64,000 nt of DNA from NCBI RefSeq assembly GCF_040676775.1, contig NZ_JBFAPP010000025.1:1-64000 (forward strand). The letters are read 5' to 3'. This DNA is from Micromonospora_G sp040676775 (GTDB lineage: Bacteria > Actinomycetota > Actinomycetes > Mycobacteriales > Micromonosporaceae). This document shows positions 32,709-41,339 of this stretch, piece by piece. The notes under the pieces were generated by a model, which had not been told where the DNA came from, did not search any database, and saw nothing but the letters and a program-made list of their open reading frames with translations. Both the position numbers and the translations under genes were made by a program. Numbering within the stretch: position 1 is the first letter of the stretch; every line of letters begins with the position of its first letter.

Positions 32709-33881
32709 GTGGCGAGGACGAGGCGCCATGCGCTGGTACGGGGCCACGGGCATCCCCGGATCCGGGCCACCCACGCCAAGACGCTGGAGTTCACCCACGA
32801 CACCGAGGTGACCGAACGGGCCACCTGCGTGGTCGGGGTCGCCGCGGAGCTGGATCCGAGCGAGCTCGGCCTGCTGCGCGGCCGGGTGCGTTTCACCGTC
32901 GAGGCCGCCGGGCACGAGGCGACCGGCGAGGCGACGATCAACCCCGACCATGCCGTACGCGACGGGCTGGTGCTGCGCCGCAGCCACCACACCGACTCCG
33001 GCACCTTGGCCGTGGCGGCCACGCTGACCGCCGAGGACCTCGACCGCGACCTGGCCGCCGCGCTGACCGACCCGGCGACGGCGGTGACCCTGACCCTGGT
33101 CGAGTTGACCCCGCCCGCGCCGCTGGTCCTGCTCCGGCCGGCCGGTCAGGCCGTACCCGCGGGTCGGCTCGATCTGCTCTGGCGGCACGCCGAGGCGGCG
33201 GTCGACCTCGGCGGGTCGCGGGAGCCGGTGTCCGCCGGGGCGGTTCTCGACCGGGCCGGGATCGTCGCCGTGACGCTGCCCGCGGCGCAGGAGGCAGTGT
33301 CGCCCTCGGCGCTGCGCTGGCTCTCCGCCGCCGCCGGGGCCGATGCCCGGTTCGCCCTGCTCGGCGCGGCGGGCGGTCCGGCCGAGGCGCTGTTCGCCGC
33401 CGGCCTGCCGCCGACCCCGGCGCTGCTGCTGGGGCGAGTGGACCGGCGGGCGGTACGCCGTCCCGAGGTCGAGGTGTCGCTGCGTTCCGCCCTGGCGCCG
33501 ACCGTGCTGGTGGTGCCGGCCGACGAGGTCGACGCGGTGCTCGAAAACGTGGTCGCGGCGACACCCGCGCGCCGGGTCGCCGTACCGGACGGGCAGGCGG
33601 ATGTCGGCACCGCGATGCGGTGGACCACCGCCGAGCGTGCCGGTGCCGCCGTACGCCGGCTCGGTACCCCGGAGGTCACCATCGTGCTGGCGTCCTCGCC
33701 GGCCACCGACGAGCCGGTCGACCTGGACGCCCTGGTCCGGGCGCTCGCCACCGCCGGGGTGTCGCCGAGGACGCTCAGTGAGGCGCTGGCGCCGTTCGGG
33801 CTCAACCGGCGCCGGGTGTACGACGCGCTCGGCTCGGACCGGTCCGCGGGCGGTGCGGCGGGACCGGGCGTACGCACCTGA
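32709..33881 (+). CDS. DUF371 protein with C-terminal methyltransferase-like half
   Basis: 390 residues. The first 125 residues are a DUF371 domain (RGHGHPRIRATHAKTLEFTHD, then CVVGVAAELDP), a family shared by archaea and some actinobacteria with no assigned function. The C-terminal part (FALLGAAGGPAEALFAAGLPP, VLVVPADEVDAVLENVV, then VTIVLASSP) resembles the tetrapyrrole/RsmI-type methylase fold, but the glycine-rich ligand site is only partly recognisable. AGGAGGA lies eight bases before the GTG. It precedes the rRNA methyltransferase gene by 12 bp and probably forms an operon with it, which hints at a ribosome-related role. Confidence 0.72.
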   Translation: MARTRRHALVRGHGHPRIRATHAKTLEFTHDTEVTERATCVVGVAAELDPSELGLLRGRVRFTVEAAGHEATGEATINPDHAVRDGLVLRRSHHTDSGTLAVAATLTAEDLDRDLAAALTDPATAVTLTLVELTPPAPLVLLRPAGQAVPAGRLDLLWRHAEAAVDLGGSREPVSAGAVLDRAGIVAVTLPAAQEAVSPSALRWLSAAAGADARFALLGAAGGPAEALFAAGLPPTPALLLGRVDRRAVRRPEVEVSLRSALAPTVLVVPADEVDAVLENVVAATPARRVAVPDGQADVGTAMRWTTAERAGAAVRRLGTPEVTIVLASSPATDEPVDLDALVRALATAGVSPRTLSEALAPFGLNRRRVYDALGSDRSAGGAAGPGVRT

Positions 33882-33893
33882 CAGAATCGTCGG

Positions 33894-34577
33894 ATGCAGG
33901 TCGTACAGGGCAAGCACCTGGTCACGCCCGACGGCGAGGTTCTCGACGAACTCCGGTCCCGAGCCGCTCGGGTGATCGTCGACGTCGGTACGGGCGACGC
34001 GCGCACCGCGTACCGGCTCGCCAAGGCCCAGCCGGAGTGGCTGGTGGTCGGGATCGACCCGGCCTGGCAGCGGATGTCGCCGACCAGCGTGCGGGCCAGC
34101 CGCAAGCCGGCCAAGGGCGGTGCGCCGAACCTGCTCCTGGTCAACTCCGCGATCGAGACCGTGCCGGCCGAGCTGCACGGGATCGCCGACGAGGTGTCCG
34201 TGCTGATGCCCTGGGGCAAGCTGCTGCGCGGCGTCGTGCACGGCGACGGGGACGTCTGCGCCGGGCTGCGGGCGGTAGCCCGGCCCGGGGCGAGCCTCGA
34301 CATCACCGTCGGCACCAGCATCTGGCGGGACCCGGTGCCGTTGGAAATCCGTGAGCTGCCCGAACTCACCCCCGAGTACGTCGACACCGTTCTCGCCGGG
34401 CGGCTGGCCGGCTACGGCTGGCAGGTCACCGGGGCGGAGGTGATCAGTGGTGCCGAGATGGACCGGATGAGTTCCTCCTGGGCCCGGCGGCTCGGCTCCG
34501 GCAACCCCGAGGTGGTCATCCACGTACGGGCCACCGCCGTCACCCCCGCCGAGGTCGCCGCCGGCTCACCCGGCTGA
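33894..34577 (+). CDS. KamB/NpmA-like 16S rRNA (adenine-1408 N1) methyltransferase
   Basis: 227-residue SAM-dependent enzyme. VDVGTGDAR holds the SAM site (Asp30), VVGIDPAWQRM follows, then KPAKGGAPNLLLV, DEVSVLMPWGKLL (Trp107) and SSSWARRLG (Trp196). These segments match the aminoglycoside-resistance methyltransferases KamB and NpmA, including the two tryptophans that clamp the flipped A1408, at nearly the same residue numbers as NpmA. Known members block kanamycin, neomycin and apramycin binding. Chromosomal homologues in actinobacteria may have weak activity or another RNA target. The 3' end overlaps the convergent deacetylase-glycosyltransferase gene by 12 bp. Confidence 0.82.
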   Translation: MQVVQGKHLVTPDGEVLDELRSRAARVIVDVGTGDARTAYRLAKAQPEWLVVGIDPAWQRMSPTSVRASRKPAKGGAPNLLLVNSAIETVPAELHGIADEVSVLMPWGKLLRGVVHGDGDVCAGLRAVARPGASLDITVGTSIWRDPVPLEIRELPELTPEYVDTVLAGRLAGYGWQVTGAEVISGAEMDRMSSSWARRLGSGNPEVVIHVRATAVTPAEVAAGSPG

Positions 34578-36767
34578 GCCGGCGCCGAGTGCCTGGCCCG
34601 TACGGTGCAGTTTGTGCCAGCGCAACCGTGCCCCGGTCAGTGCGGTGGCCAGTGACTGGATCAGCACCAGGTACATCATCTGCCGGTAGACGAACTGCTG
34701 CAGCGGCAGGGCCCAGAGCGGGCCGAGCTTCTCCCGGTCGAGCCGGAACGCCACCACCGCGGTGACGAGTTGCAGCCCGAGCATGGCCGACCAGGCGAGC
34801 AGCGTCTCGATGCTGTTGAAGAAGAACAGGCCGTAGATCGCGAGCAGGTCGATCACGGGGGCGAGCAGCGGCAACGCCACCCCGAACAGGGCCAGGAACG
34901 GCAGTCCGCGTCGGCCGAACCGGCCGGACGCGCCGTGTTCGGTGACCGAGTGCCGGTGTTTCCACATCGCCTGCATGGTGCCGTAACTCCACCGGTAGCG
35001 CTGCTTCCACAACTGCCCGAGGGTCGACGGTGCCTCGGTCCAGGCACGCGCCTTCTCCTCGTACACGACCTTCCAGCCGGCCCGGCACAGGGCCATGGTG
35101 ATGTCGGTGTCCTCGGCGAGGGTGTCGTCGGTCATGCCGCCGGCACCCATCAGCGCGGAGCGACGGAACGCGCCGATCGCCCCGGGTACGGTCGGCATGC
35201 AGCGCAGCGTCTCGTAGAGCCGGCGGTCGAGGTTGAAGCCGATGACGTACTCGATGTGTTGCCACTTCGCGACCAGGCTGCGCCGATTGCCCACCTTGAC
35301 GTTGCCGGCCACCGCGCCCACCTGGGGGTCGGCGAACGGCTGGACCAGGTGCCGGATCGAGTCGGGCTCGAAGACGGTGTCGCCGTCCACCATCACGATC
35401 AGGTCGTGCCGGGCCAGGGCCACACCCGTGTTCAACGCGCTCGGCTTGCCGCCGTTGGGCTTGCGGACCACCCGGACGTTGGGTAGCCGGAGCGCGGCGG
35501 CGATGTCGGCGGTGTCGTCGGTCGAACCGTCGTCCACCACCACGACCTCGATGCCGGGATGGTCGCCGGTGGCGAGCGACCGGACCGCGGCGGCGATTCC
35601 CTCCTTCTCGTTGTAGGCCGGGACGATCACCGAGACCGGTTCGGTCACGGGCGGACCCCAGGACCAGTCGGGGGAGCGCCGGCGGCGCGCGTGCCGGCCG
35701 GCGAGCAGGAAGAGCAGCGCCGTACGCCCGATGGCCAGCACGCCCACGACGACAAAGAGCACACCGAGTACGTCGATGGTGCCGTCGGCTATCTGAACCG
35801 CCCAGACCAGTGCCGCGCCCCGCCAGCGGTCGGCGCTCGGTGCGGAGGTGTGCCCGACCACCTGCTGTGGGGTGGTCGTTTCCGCCAGGCTCAGGTTGAG
35901 CCCCTGGCTGACGGTGGTGAACCGGTAGCCCTTTGCCTTCAGCTCCGGGATGAAGCGGTGCAGCGCGGCGACGGTCTGCGCACGGTCGCCACCGGCATCG
36001 TGGAACAGGACGATGGCGCCGTTGTCACCGGTGGGGGTGGCGTTGCGGACGATGGCGTCGACACCGGGACGGGCCCAGTCCACGCTGTCGGTGTCGTTCA
36101 CCACCGTCAGGTAGCCCAGCTCCCCGGCCTCGCGGACGAGCGGCCAGTTGCGGTCGTCGATAGCGTCGGCTCGGGACGAGTACGGGAAGCGGATCAAGGA
36201 GGTCTTCACCCCGGTCGCCTTGGCGATCGCCAACTGGGTCTGGTTGTACTCCATCCGCCGACGCCAGCTCGGCAACTCGGCCAGGTTCGGGTGGGTGAAG
36301 GTGTGCACGCCGAGTTCGTGACCGCCGTCCGCGATCCGTGCGGTCAGCTCGGGGTAGCGGCCGACCTGCGAGCCGACGACGAAGAAGGTGGCCGGCACCT
36401 GGTGCTCGTGGAGCAGGTCGAGGATCTTCGGCGTCCACAGTGGATCAGGGCCGTCGTCGAAGGTGAGCGCGATCGTCTTGGCCGGCAACCGGTAGGACTG
36501 GACCGATTCGTACCCGGTGTTGATGATCGGGCCGCCGGTTCGTACCGCGTCCGGGACGGAGGTCTGGCCCTGGCGGTCGTGGGTGCCGTCCGGCGTGAAC
36601 TGCGCGTTCACGTACGCCTCGACGGCCAGCAGGCTGACGAGGACGACGAGCAGCATGGCGGGGACGACGCGGCTGGGGCGGGGCACCATGCGCCGATTCG
36701 GTGTGTTCGAGGATGCCGGCGATGCGGTGTGCTTGCGGCGGCCGGACGTGGTCGGGGCAGTGGACAT
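34566..36767 (-). CDS. Fused polysaccharide deacetylase and processive GT2 glycosyltransferase
   Basis: 733 residues in the membrane. After one anchor helix (about 32-52) a NodB deacetylase domain (about 90-290) shows IALTFDDGPDP, GHELGVHTFTHPNL (HxxxH zinc site), RFPYSSR and IVLFHDAGG. A membrane segment near 335-370 leads to a processive GT2 domain: VIVPAYNEKEG, VVDDGSTDDT, MVDGDTVF (DxD), LAEDTDITM and the QRYRWSYG motif of polymer synthases. Four C-terminal membrane helices form the channel. The fusion makes and may N-deacetylate an amino-sugar polymer such as a chitin-, PNAG- or hyaluronan-like chain. Its ATG shares one base with the TGA of the next upstream gene. Confidence 0.9.
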   Translation of the reverse strand: MSTAPTTSGRRKHTASPASSNTPNRRMVPRPSRVVPAMLLVVLVSLLAVEAYVNAQFTPDGTHDRQGQTSVPDAVRTGGPIINTGYESVQSYRLPAKTIALTFDDGPDPLWTPKILDLLHEHQVPATFFVVGSQVGRYPELTARIADGGHELGVHTFTHPNLAELPSWRRRMEYNQTQLAIAKATGVKTSLIRFPYSSRADAIDDRNWPLVREAGELGYLTVVNDTDSVDWARPGVDAIVRNATPTGDNGAIVLFHDAGGDRAQTVAALHRFIPELKAKGYRFTTVSQGLNLSLAETTTPQQVVGHTSAPSADRWRGAALVWAVQIADGTIDVLGVLFVVVGVLAIGRTALLFLLAGRHARRRRSPDWSWGPPVTEPVSVIVPAYNEKEGIAAAVRSLATGDHPGIEVVVVDDGSTDDTADIAAALRLPNVRVVRKPNGGKPSALNTGVALARHDLIVMVDGDTVFEPDSIRHLVQPFADPQVGAVAGNVKVGNRRSLVAKWQHIEYVIGFNLDRRLYETLRCMPTVPGAIGAFRRSALMGAGGMTDDTLAEDTDITMALCRAGWKVVYEEKARAWTEAPSTLGQLWKQRYRWSYGTMQAMWKHRHSVTEHGASGRFGRRGLPFLALFGVALPLLAPVIDLLAIYGLFFFNSIETLLAWSAMLGLQLVTAVVAFRLDREKLGPLWALPLQQFVYRQMMYLVLIQSLATALTGARLRWHKLHRTGQALGAGSAG

Positions 36768-37324
36768 CACGCGGCCGACTCGGCCACCGGGTCGGTGAGC
36801 GGCTCTCCGGTCGGCTCGGTCACGGTCGGCGGGGTCGGGTCCGGCTCGGTGGGCGGCTCGGGGACGGCCGGCGTGGGCTCGACCGGCACCACCGGTATCA
36901 CCGGCGGGTGGGGGTCCGGCGCCGTCGCTCCCGGCGGGGTGACGGTCGGACCGCCGGTTGCGGTCGCGGTGCGGGCGGGGGTGCCGGTGGCGGTCCCGCT
37001 CGGTCGAACCGAGCGGTCGGGGACGGCCGAGCCACCGCTGGTGCTCGGCTGCGCCGTCGGTGTCGCGTCGGCCGGTGCGGTGGGGACCGGGTTCGGCAGC
37101 GGCGGTTGTGGTCGTCCCACCAGTTCCGCGAAGGGCAGCACGGAGCCGGGATTCACCGGCCCGCCGGCCAGGCTGACCCCGACCAGGGCGGTGTACGTGA
37201 GGGCCAGCCCGCCCACGCCGTACGCGAAGTAGCGCACGAATCGCCGCCGCCGCCCGGTCGTATCGACGAACACCGGAGGGGGTTCGGTTACGGCGGCGAG
37301 TACGACGGTGTGGGATTCGGTCAC
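36767..37324 (-). CDS. Single-pass membrane protein with long Pro/Thr-rich extracellular tail
   Basis: 185 residues: a short cytoplasmic part ending in basic RRRRF, one membrane helix (about 33-52, FAYGVGGLALTYTALVGVSL), then about 130 residues dominated by Pro, Thr, Ala and Glu. The gene's stop overlaps the start of the deacetylase-glycosyltransferase gene by one base (TGATG), so the two are coupled. It may be an accessory anchor or spacer for the polymer synthase; no family recognised. GTG start without a strong ribosome binding site. Confidence 0.65.
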   Translation of the reverse strand: MTESHTVVLAAVTEPPPVFVDTTGRRRRFVRYFAYGVGGLALTYTALVGVSLAGGPVNPGSVLPFAELVGRPQPPLPNPVPTAPADATPTAQPSTSGGSAVPDRSVRPSGTATGTPARTATATGGPTVTPPGATAPDPHPPVIPVVPVEPTPAVPEPPTEPDPTPPTVTEPTGEPLTDPVAESAA

Positions 37325-37853
37325 GTCCGGCGAGCCTAATCAGGAGGTCGTGGCTCGTGATCAACAAAATCGGTTGGTCCAAATGCCCGTACGGGGCCCG
37401 ACGTCGCCGAGCGGAGTCCGATCATGTCCACACGGATCGTCTGTCTGTCGGGTTAAGTGCAGTGAACCGGGTTATTCGATGGTGCCCGCCGCCTCGACGT
37501 CGACGTCCCGGTCCGCACCGCCTCCTGCGCGACGGCGGAGATCGCTCCGCACGGTCGCACACCGAGTACGTCACGTCACCCGTCGATGGGTGAATTGTTG
37601 TCCGTACGCCGACCAGGTGGGGGATGGCAGCCGGCCCGCGGCCGTTCCCCACCTGGCGGTTGACGACCGGTCGCCAGAGGTCGTGACGGTCGTGTTTCCA
37701 TTGCGTGGCAGGCGAATCCGCCGCCCCGATCCGCGTTCGGACAGTGTCGCCAAGGTGGCATTGCGTGAACCGAAAGTCGTATAAGCGCCAGTGTCGTGCT
37801 ACGGGCGGACCGAGGGTACGCGTCCTGCGAACGGAGTCAGTAGCATCGGGTCC
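37325..37853. other. 529-bp intergenic region with a 10-bp-arm hairpin
   Basis: Lies between divergent genes and holds their promoters. CCAGGTGGGG (37613-37622) pairs with CCCCACCTGG (37647-37656) around a 24-base GC-rich loop that can pair further. It could be a leader RNA element of the LCP gene or a terminator-like structure. No gene seen. Confidence 0.4.
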
Positions 37854-38936
37854 ATGCCACGCCGTACGCCGCTTGCGGAGCGCGACTCGACACAGGTTAT
37901 CGACATGTCCGGAGGGGGAGGGGCGAAGACCAAGAAAGCCCCCTCCAAGCACCAACGCACGAAGCGGATCATCCTCATCACCGCGCTGGTGTTCGCGCTG
38001 CTCGGTGGCGGCGGCGCGATGGCCGCGGGCCTCTACCTCCGCTCGCTCGAGTCGGGCATCGCCCGGGTCGACGCGTTCAACGAGGTGCCGGAGGAGTCCC
38101 GGCCGGAGAAGGTCGCCGACGGCGCGATGAACATCCTCCTACTGGGCAGTGACACCCGTGACCCCAGCAGCGAATCCGGTTCCCGGACCGACACGATCAT
38201 TCTCGCCCACCTGACGGGTGACAAGTCGAGTGCGCAGTTAGTCTCGATCCCCCGTGACACGTGGGTGCACGTGCCGGCGTCAAAGGACGGCCGCCGTGGT
38301 AACAAGGAGGCGAAGATCAATGCCTCGTTCGCCTGGGGCGGCATTCCGCTGATGGTGCAGACGGTCGAGTCGTTCACCGGCGTACGCGTCGACCACGTCG
38401 CGGTCATCGACTTCGCCGGCTTCAAGGACATCGTCGACGCGCTCGACGGGGTCAAGGTCGACGTGGAGAAGAGCTTCACCACCGCCTATTCGCTGAGCCC
38501 GAGCGGAAAGCGGACCTTCACGAAGGGATTGCAGACCCTCGACGGTGCGGCGGCTCTGGACTACGCCCGTGAGCGGCACGCCTTCGCCGACGGTGACCTG
38601 GCCCGGATCCGGCACCAGCAGGACGTCATCAAGGGCATCCTGGACAAGGCCGCGTCCGGCGGTCTGCTCACCAACCCGGCGAAACTCAACTCCTTCGTCA
38701 AGGCGTCCTCGGACACGGTGAAGGTGGACGACACCCTCTCCCTCACCGACATGGCGATGAGCCTGCGGCACCTGCGCAGCAGCAACCTGACGTTCATGAC
38801 GAGTCCCACCGAGGGCACCGGTACGCGGGGCACCGAGAGTGTCGTGCTGGCAAATACGGAGCAGGCAAAGCTTCTCTACGACGCCATGCGCCGTGACTCG
38901 GTCCCCGAGATCCTGGCGGCCGGCGTCAAGAAATAA
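37854..38936 (+). CDS. LytR-CpsA-Psr (LCP) family glycopolymer ligase
   Basis: Attaches lipid-linked glycopolymers to peptidoglycan outside the membrane. About 360 residues: basic cytoplasmic N-terminus, one membrane helix (about 40-60, IILITALVFALLGGGG), then the LCP catalytic domain with NILLLGSDTRD, SRTDTIILAH, VSIPRDTWV, KINASFAWGG, VDHVAVIDFAGF and LDYARERHAFADGDLARIRHQQ split by position; the arginines and aspartates that bind pyrophosphate and magnesium are present. ATG at 37854 is the best match to the family's N-terminus. It heads the exopolysaccharide cluster and is likely to anchor its product to the wall. Confidence 0.9.
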   Translation: MPRRTPLAERDSTQVIDMSGGGGAKTKKAPSKHQRTKRIILITALVFALLGGGGAMAAGLYLRSLESGIARVDAFNEVPEESRPEKVADGAMNILLLGSDTRDPSSESGSRTDTIILAHLTGDKSSAQLVSIPRDTWVHVPASKDGRRGNKEAKINASFAWGGIPLMVQTVESFTGVRVDHVAVIDFAGFKDIVDALDGVKVDVEKSFTTAYSLSPSGKRTFTKGLQTLDGAAALDYARERHAFADGDLARIRHQQDVIKGILDKAASGGLLTNPAKLNSFVKASSDTVKVDDTLSLTDMAMSLRHLRSSNLTFMTSPTEGTGTRGTESVVLANTEQAKLLYDAMRRDSVPEILAAGVKK

Positions 38937-39217
38937 GGCGCCGCTTCGACGGAGTGGTTCCCGAACCCCGTCAAAGAGCGTCCATGTGCGGTACGTGACC
39001 GAGGCAACCCGTACGGTGGTTGCCTGGGTCGCGGATCGTTCGGAACGTCCGGGTCGCCAGGCGGGGCGATGGTAACGGTGACCGAGTGAACTTGCTCGGG
39101 GGGCGGTTGCAGGGCTTCGCGCGGTCGGGTAGAAAGTGCGAGCGACATACGACGGAACTGCGTCGTATCCCAAGTTCCAAACACAGTTACGTCGCGCTTC
39201 TGGTAGGGGAGGACCCG

Positions 39218-40486
39218 GTGGGGGGCGTTACCCTGCTCAAAAGGCGCCGCGCCACCACGGCCCAGGACGGCGAACCAGAAGGTTCCACGCCGAAGTCCCG
39301 ACGGCCTCTGCGGCTGCTTTCCCCCGAACGCCTCTACATCGCCGCCCTCGGTCTCACCGGCCTGGCTGCGGTCGTGTCGGTCACGCTGCCGGCGGCGGAG
39401 CGGGGTGAACTCGCCGCCAACATGGTCAGCGCCACCCTCGGTGCGGCCATCGGCGGCTTGTCCCTCGACACCTACATGTTGTCCCGTCCAGGTGGCTGGG
39501 TCTTCTCCCGTGGCCGCAACTGGGTGCTCGCGATCCTCGCCGCGTCGGTGGTGCTGTCCGGCGTGGCCGCCGGGATACTCACCGCGGCCGCCGGCATCGG
39601 CAGCTATGTGATCGGTGTCGGCGCAGCAATCGGTCTGACGATTTTCAACACCGTCTCGTCGTTCGCGCTGCGCCAGAAACACTTCTGGCTGGTCTATTCG
39701 ATGCGCGCGATCAGCGGCGCGATCCTGGTCGGTGGGTACGCGATCCTCTATGCCCGGGGACAGGTCGACGGTGGCCTGTGGAGTATCGTCTGGCTCGCGG
39801 TTCAGTGGCTCGGCGCCATCGCGGTATGTGGTGTCGTACTGCGCTTGGCGTGGCGCGCCGGACCGATGCCGGCGGCAACTGCCACCGGCGCGGATTACCG
39901 CGCTGATCTGGTCGCGGTGGGCAAGCTTCACGTAGGGGTCTTCGCACAGATGCTGACGCTCCGGTTCAACCAGATCCTGGTGGCCAGGTTCGTCGGAGCC
40001 GGACCGCTCGGTATCTACGCCCTGGCGGTGGCCGCGTTGGAATTCGCGCAGGCCGGAGCCGTTGTACGGGCCCAGCAGATCCTCGCCGACCGGGACGCCG
40101 AGAACGGGCCGGACCGGACCGGTGCGGTGGTCAAGGCGGCCCTACCCATTGCGCTGGCGGCCGTCGTCGGGCTCGCCGTACTCGGCTTCCTGAACCCGGA
40201 ATACCGGCACGCCTGGATTCTCGGGCTCTGCCTGCTGCCGGGCTCGCTGGCCACCTCGGCCGGCAAGACCTGGAGCGCCATGCTGCTCAAGAAGCGTGGC
40301 GAGCACGCGACCACGGTCGTGGCCGTCATCACGCTCGCCGCGGCGGTGCCCGCGTACTTCGCGGTCATCCCCTGGGGCGGCGTGGTCGCGGCGGCGCTCG
40401 CATCGTCGTTCGCCTACGCCGTACACGCATATGCCTCGCGAGCGGGACTGCGGAAGCCGCAGCCGCCTAGCCATGGGACGGTTTGA
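39218..40486 (+). CDS. Polysaccharide flippase (Wzx/MurJ-like fold)
   Basis: About 422 residues with 11-12 hydrophobic segments covering nearly the whole length, the polysaccharide-export (Wzx/RfbX-type) plan. RFNQILVARFVGAGPLGIYALAVAALEF, given here only by its position around residues 250-275, is a typical internal motif. It would flip lipid-linked repeat units across the membrane. The GTG at 39218 follows GGGGAGGA by four bases; an upstream frame to 39020 lacks that support. One base separates its stop from the next ATG at 40488. Confidence 0.8.
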   Translation: MGGVTLLKRRRATTAQDGEPEGSTPKSRRPLRLLSPERLYIAALGLTGLAAVVSVTLPAAERGELAANMVSATLGAAIGGLSLDTYMLSRPGGWVFSRGRNWVLAILAASVVLSGVAAGILTAAAGIGSYVIGVGAAIGLTIFNTVSSFALRQKHFWLVYSMRAISGAILVGGYAILYARGQVDGGLWSIVWLAVQWLGAIAVCGVVLRLAWRAGPMPAATATGADYRADLVAVGKLHVGVFAQMLTLRFNQILVARFVGAGPLGIYALAVAALEFAQAGAVVRAQQILADRDAENGPDRTGAVVKAALPIALAAVVGLAVLGFLNPEYRHAWILGLCLLPGSLATSAGKTWSAMLLKKRGEHATTVVAVITLAAAVPAYFAVIPWGGVVAAALASSFAYAVHAYASRAGLRKPQPPSHGTV

Positions 40487-40487
40487 G

Positions 40488-41339
40488 ATGGATGTCTCGA
40501 TTGTTGTCCTCGCCTGGGAGGACTTCGAGCGGACCCGACGGTGCGTCCTGTCGCTGCCGCCCGAGGCCGAGATCGTCGTGGTCGACAACGGCAGTTCCGA
40601 GGAAATCAGGCAGGCGCTCAGCGAATTCTGCGCCGAGCAGGGTGTGACGTACGTCCAGTCCGGTTCGAACCTAGGGTACGCCCGGGGTATGAACCTGGGT
40701 GTACGCCATACAAACCGGGCGAACGTCATTCTGTCGAACAACGACATCATCGTCCACGACGGCGCCGTGGCACGGCTGCTGGAGGCCCTCGAAGACGACA
40801 CCGTCGGGGCGGCGTTCCCGGGTGTCGTGACGCCGCAGGGGGTGTCGCAGACGGAGGGCGGTCGCTTCCTGAGCATGCGCGTCGGCTTCGCCCACGCCAC
40901 CGGGTTGAGTCTGGTCGTGCCGAGCCTGCGCATCATCGCGGAGCCGGAGAAGGCGGACTGGTTGACCGGTCCGTTCGTGGCGCTCCGCCGGAGCACCTTC
41001 GACCTCATCGGCGGCGTCGACGAGACCTCGTTCTTTTATGCCGAGGACATGCGTCTCTGCTGGGCGGTACGGCAACGCGGCCTGCGGCTCGCGTACCTGC
41101 CGGATGCCGTGATCATGCACGAGGACGACGTCACAGCGAAGCGACGCTGGTCCGAGGAGGAGATCTCAGAGCGCCGGACGCGGGAGTTCATCCGGGCCAG
41201 CCGCCAGATGGGCGGCCGTCGGGGCCGGGTCGCCAGCACCGCCTTCGTGGGCGGGGTGCTCCTGCGGGCGGCGGTGGGCCGTAATTCGGTGCGCCGGGCG
41301 ATCGCCCGTGGAGCGATCGAAGGGCTCCGCGCCCGATGA
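40488..41339 (+). CDS. Family 2 glycosyltransferase (rhamnosyltransferase-like)
   Basis: 283 residues. SIVVLAWEDFERTRRCV opens the GT-A fold, EIVVVDNGSSEE is the nucleotide loop, SNLGYARGMNLGVRH and NVILSNNDIIV (the DxD-type site is N-N-D) follow, and FFYAEDMRLCWAVRQRGLR supplies the acidic acceptor motif. This is the subgroup often annotated as rhamnosyltransferases or GlfT-like. The ATG at 40488 begins two bases after the flippase stop; an ATG at 40473 would overlap it. Likely adds a sugar during repeat-unit assembly. Confidence 0.87.
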   Translation: MDVSIVVLAWEDFERTRRCVLSLPPEAEIVVVDNGSSEEIRQALSEFCAEQGVTYVQSGSNLGYARGMNLGVRHTNRANVILSNNDIIVHDGAVARLLEALEDDTVGAAFPGVVTPQGVSQTEGGRFLSMRVGFAHATGLSLVVPSLRIIAEPEKADWLTGPFVALRRSTFDLIGGVDETSFFYAEDMRLCWAVRQRGLRLAYLPDAVIMHEDDVTAKRRWSEEEISERRTREFIRASRQMGGRRGRVASTAFVGGVLLRAAVGRNSVRRAIARGAIEGLRAR

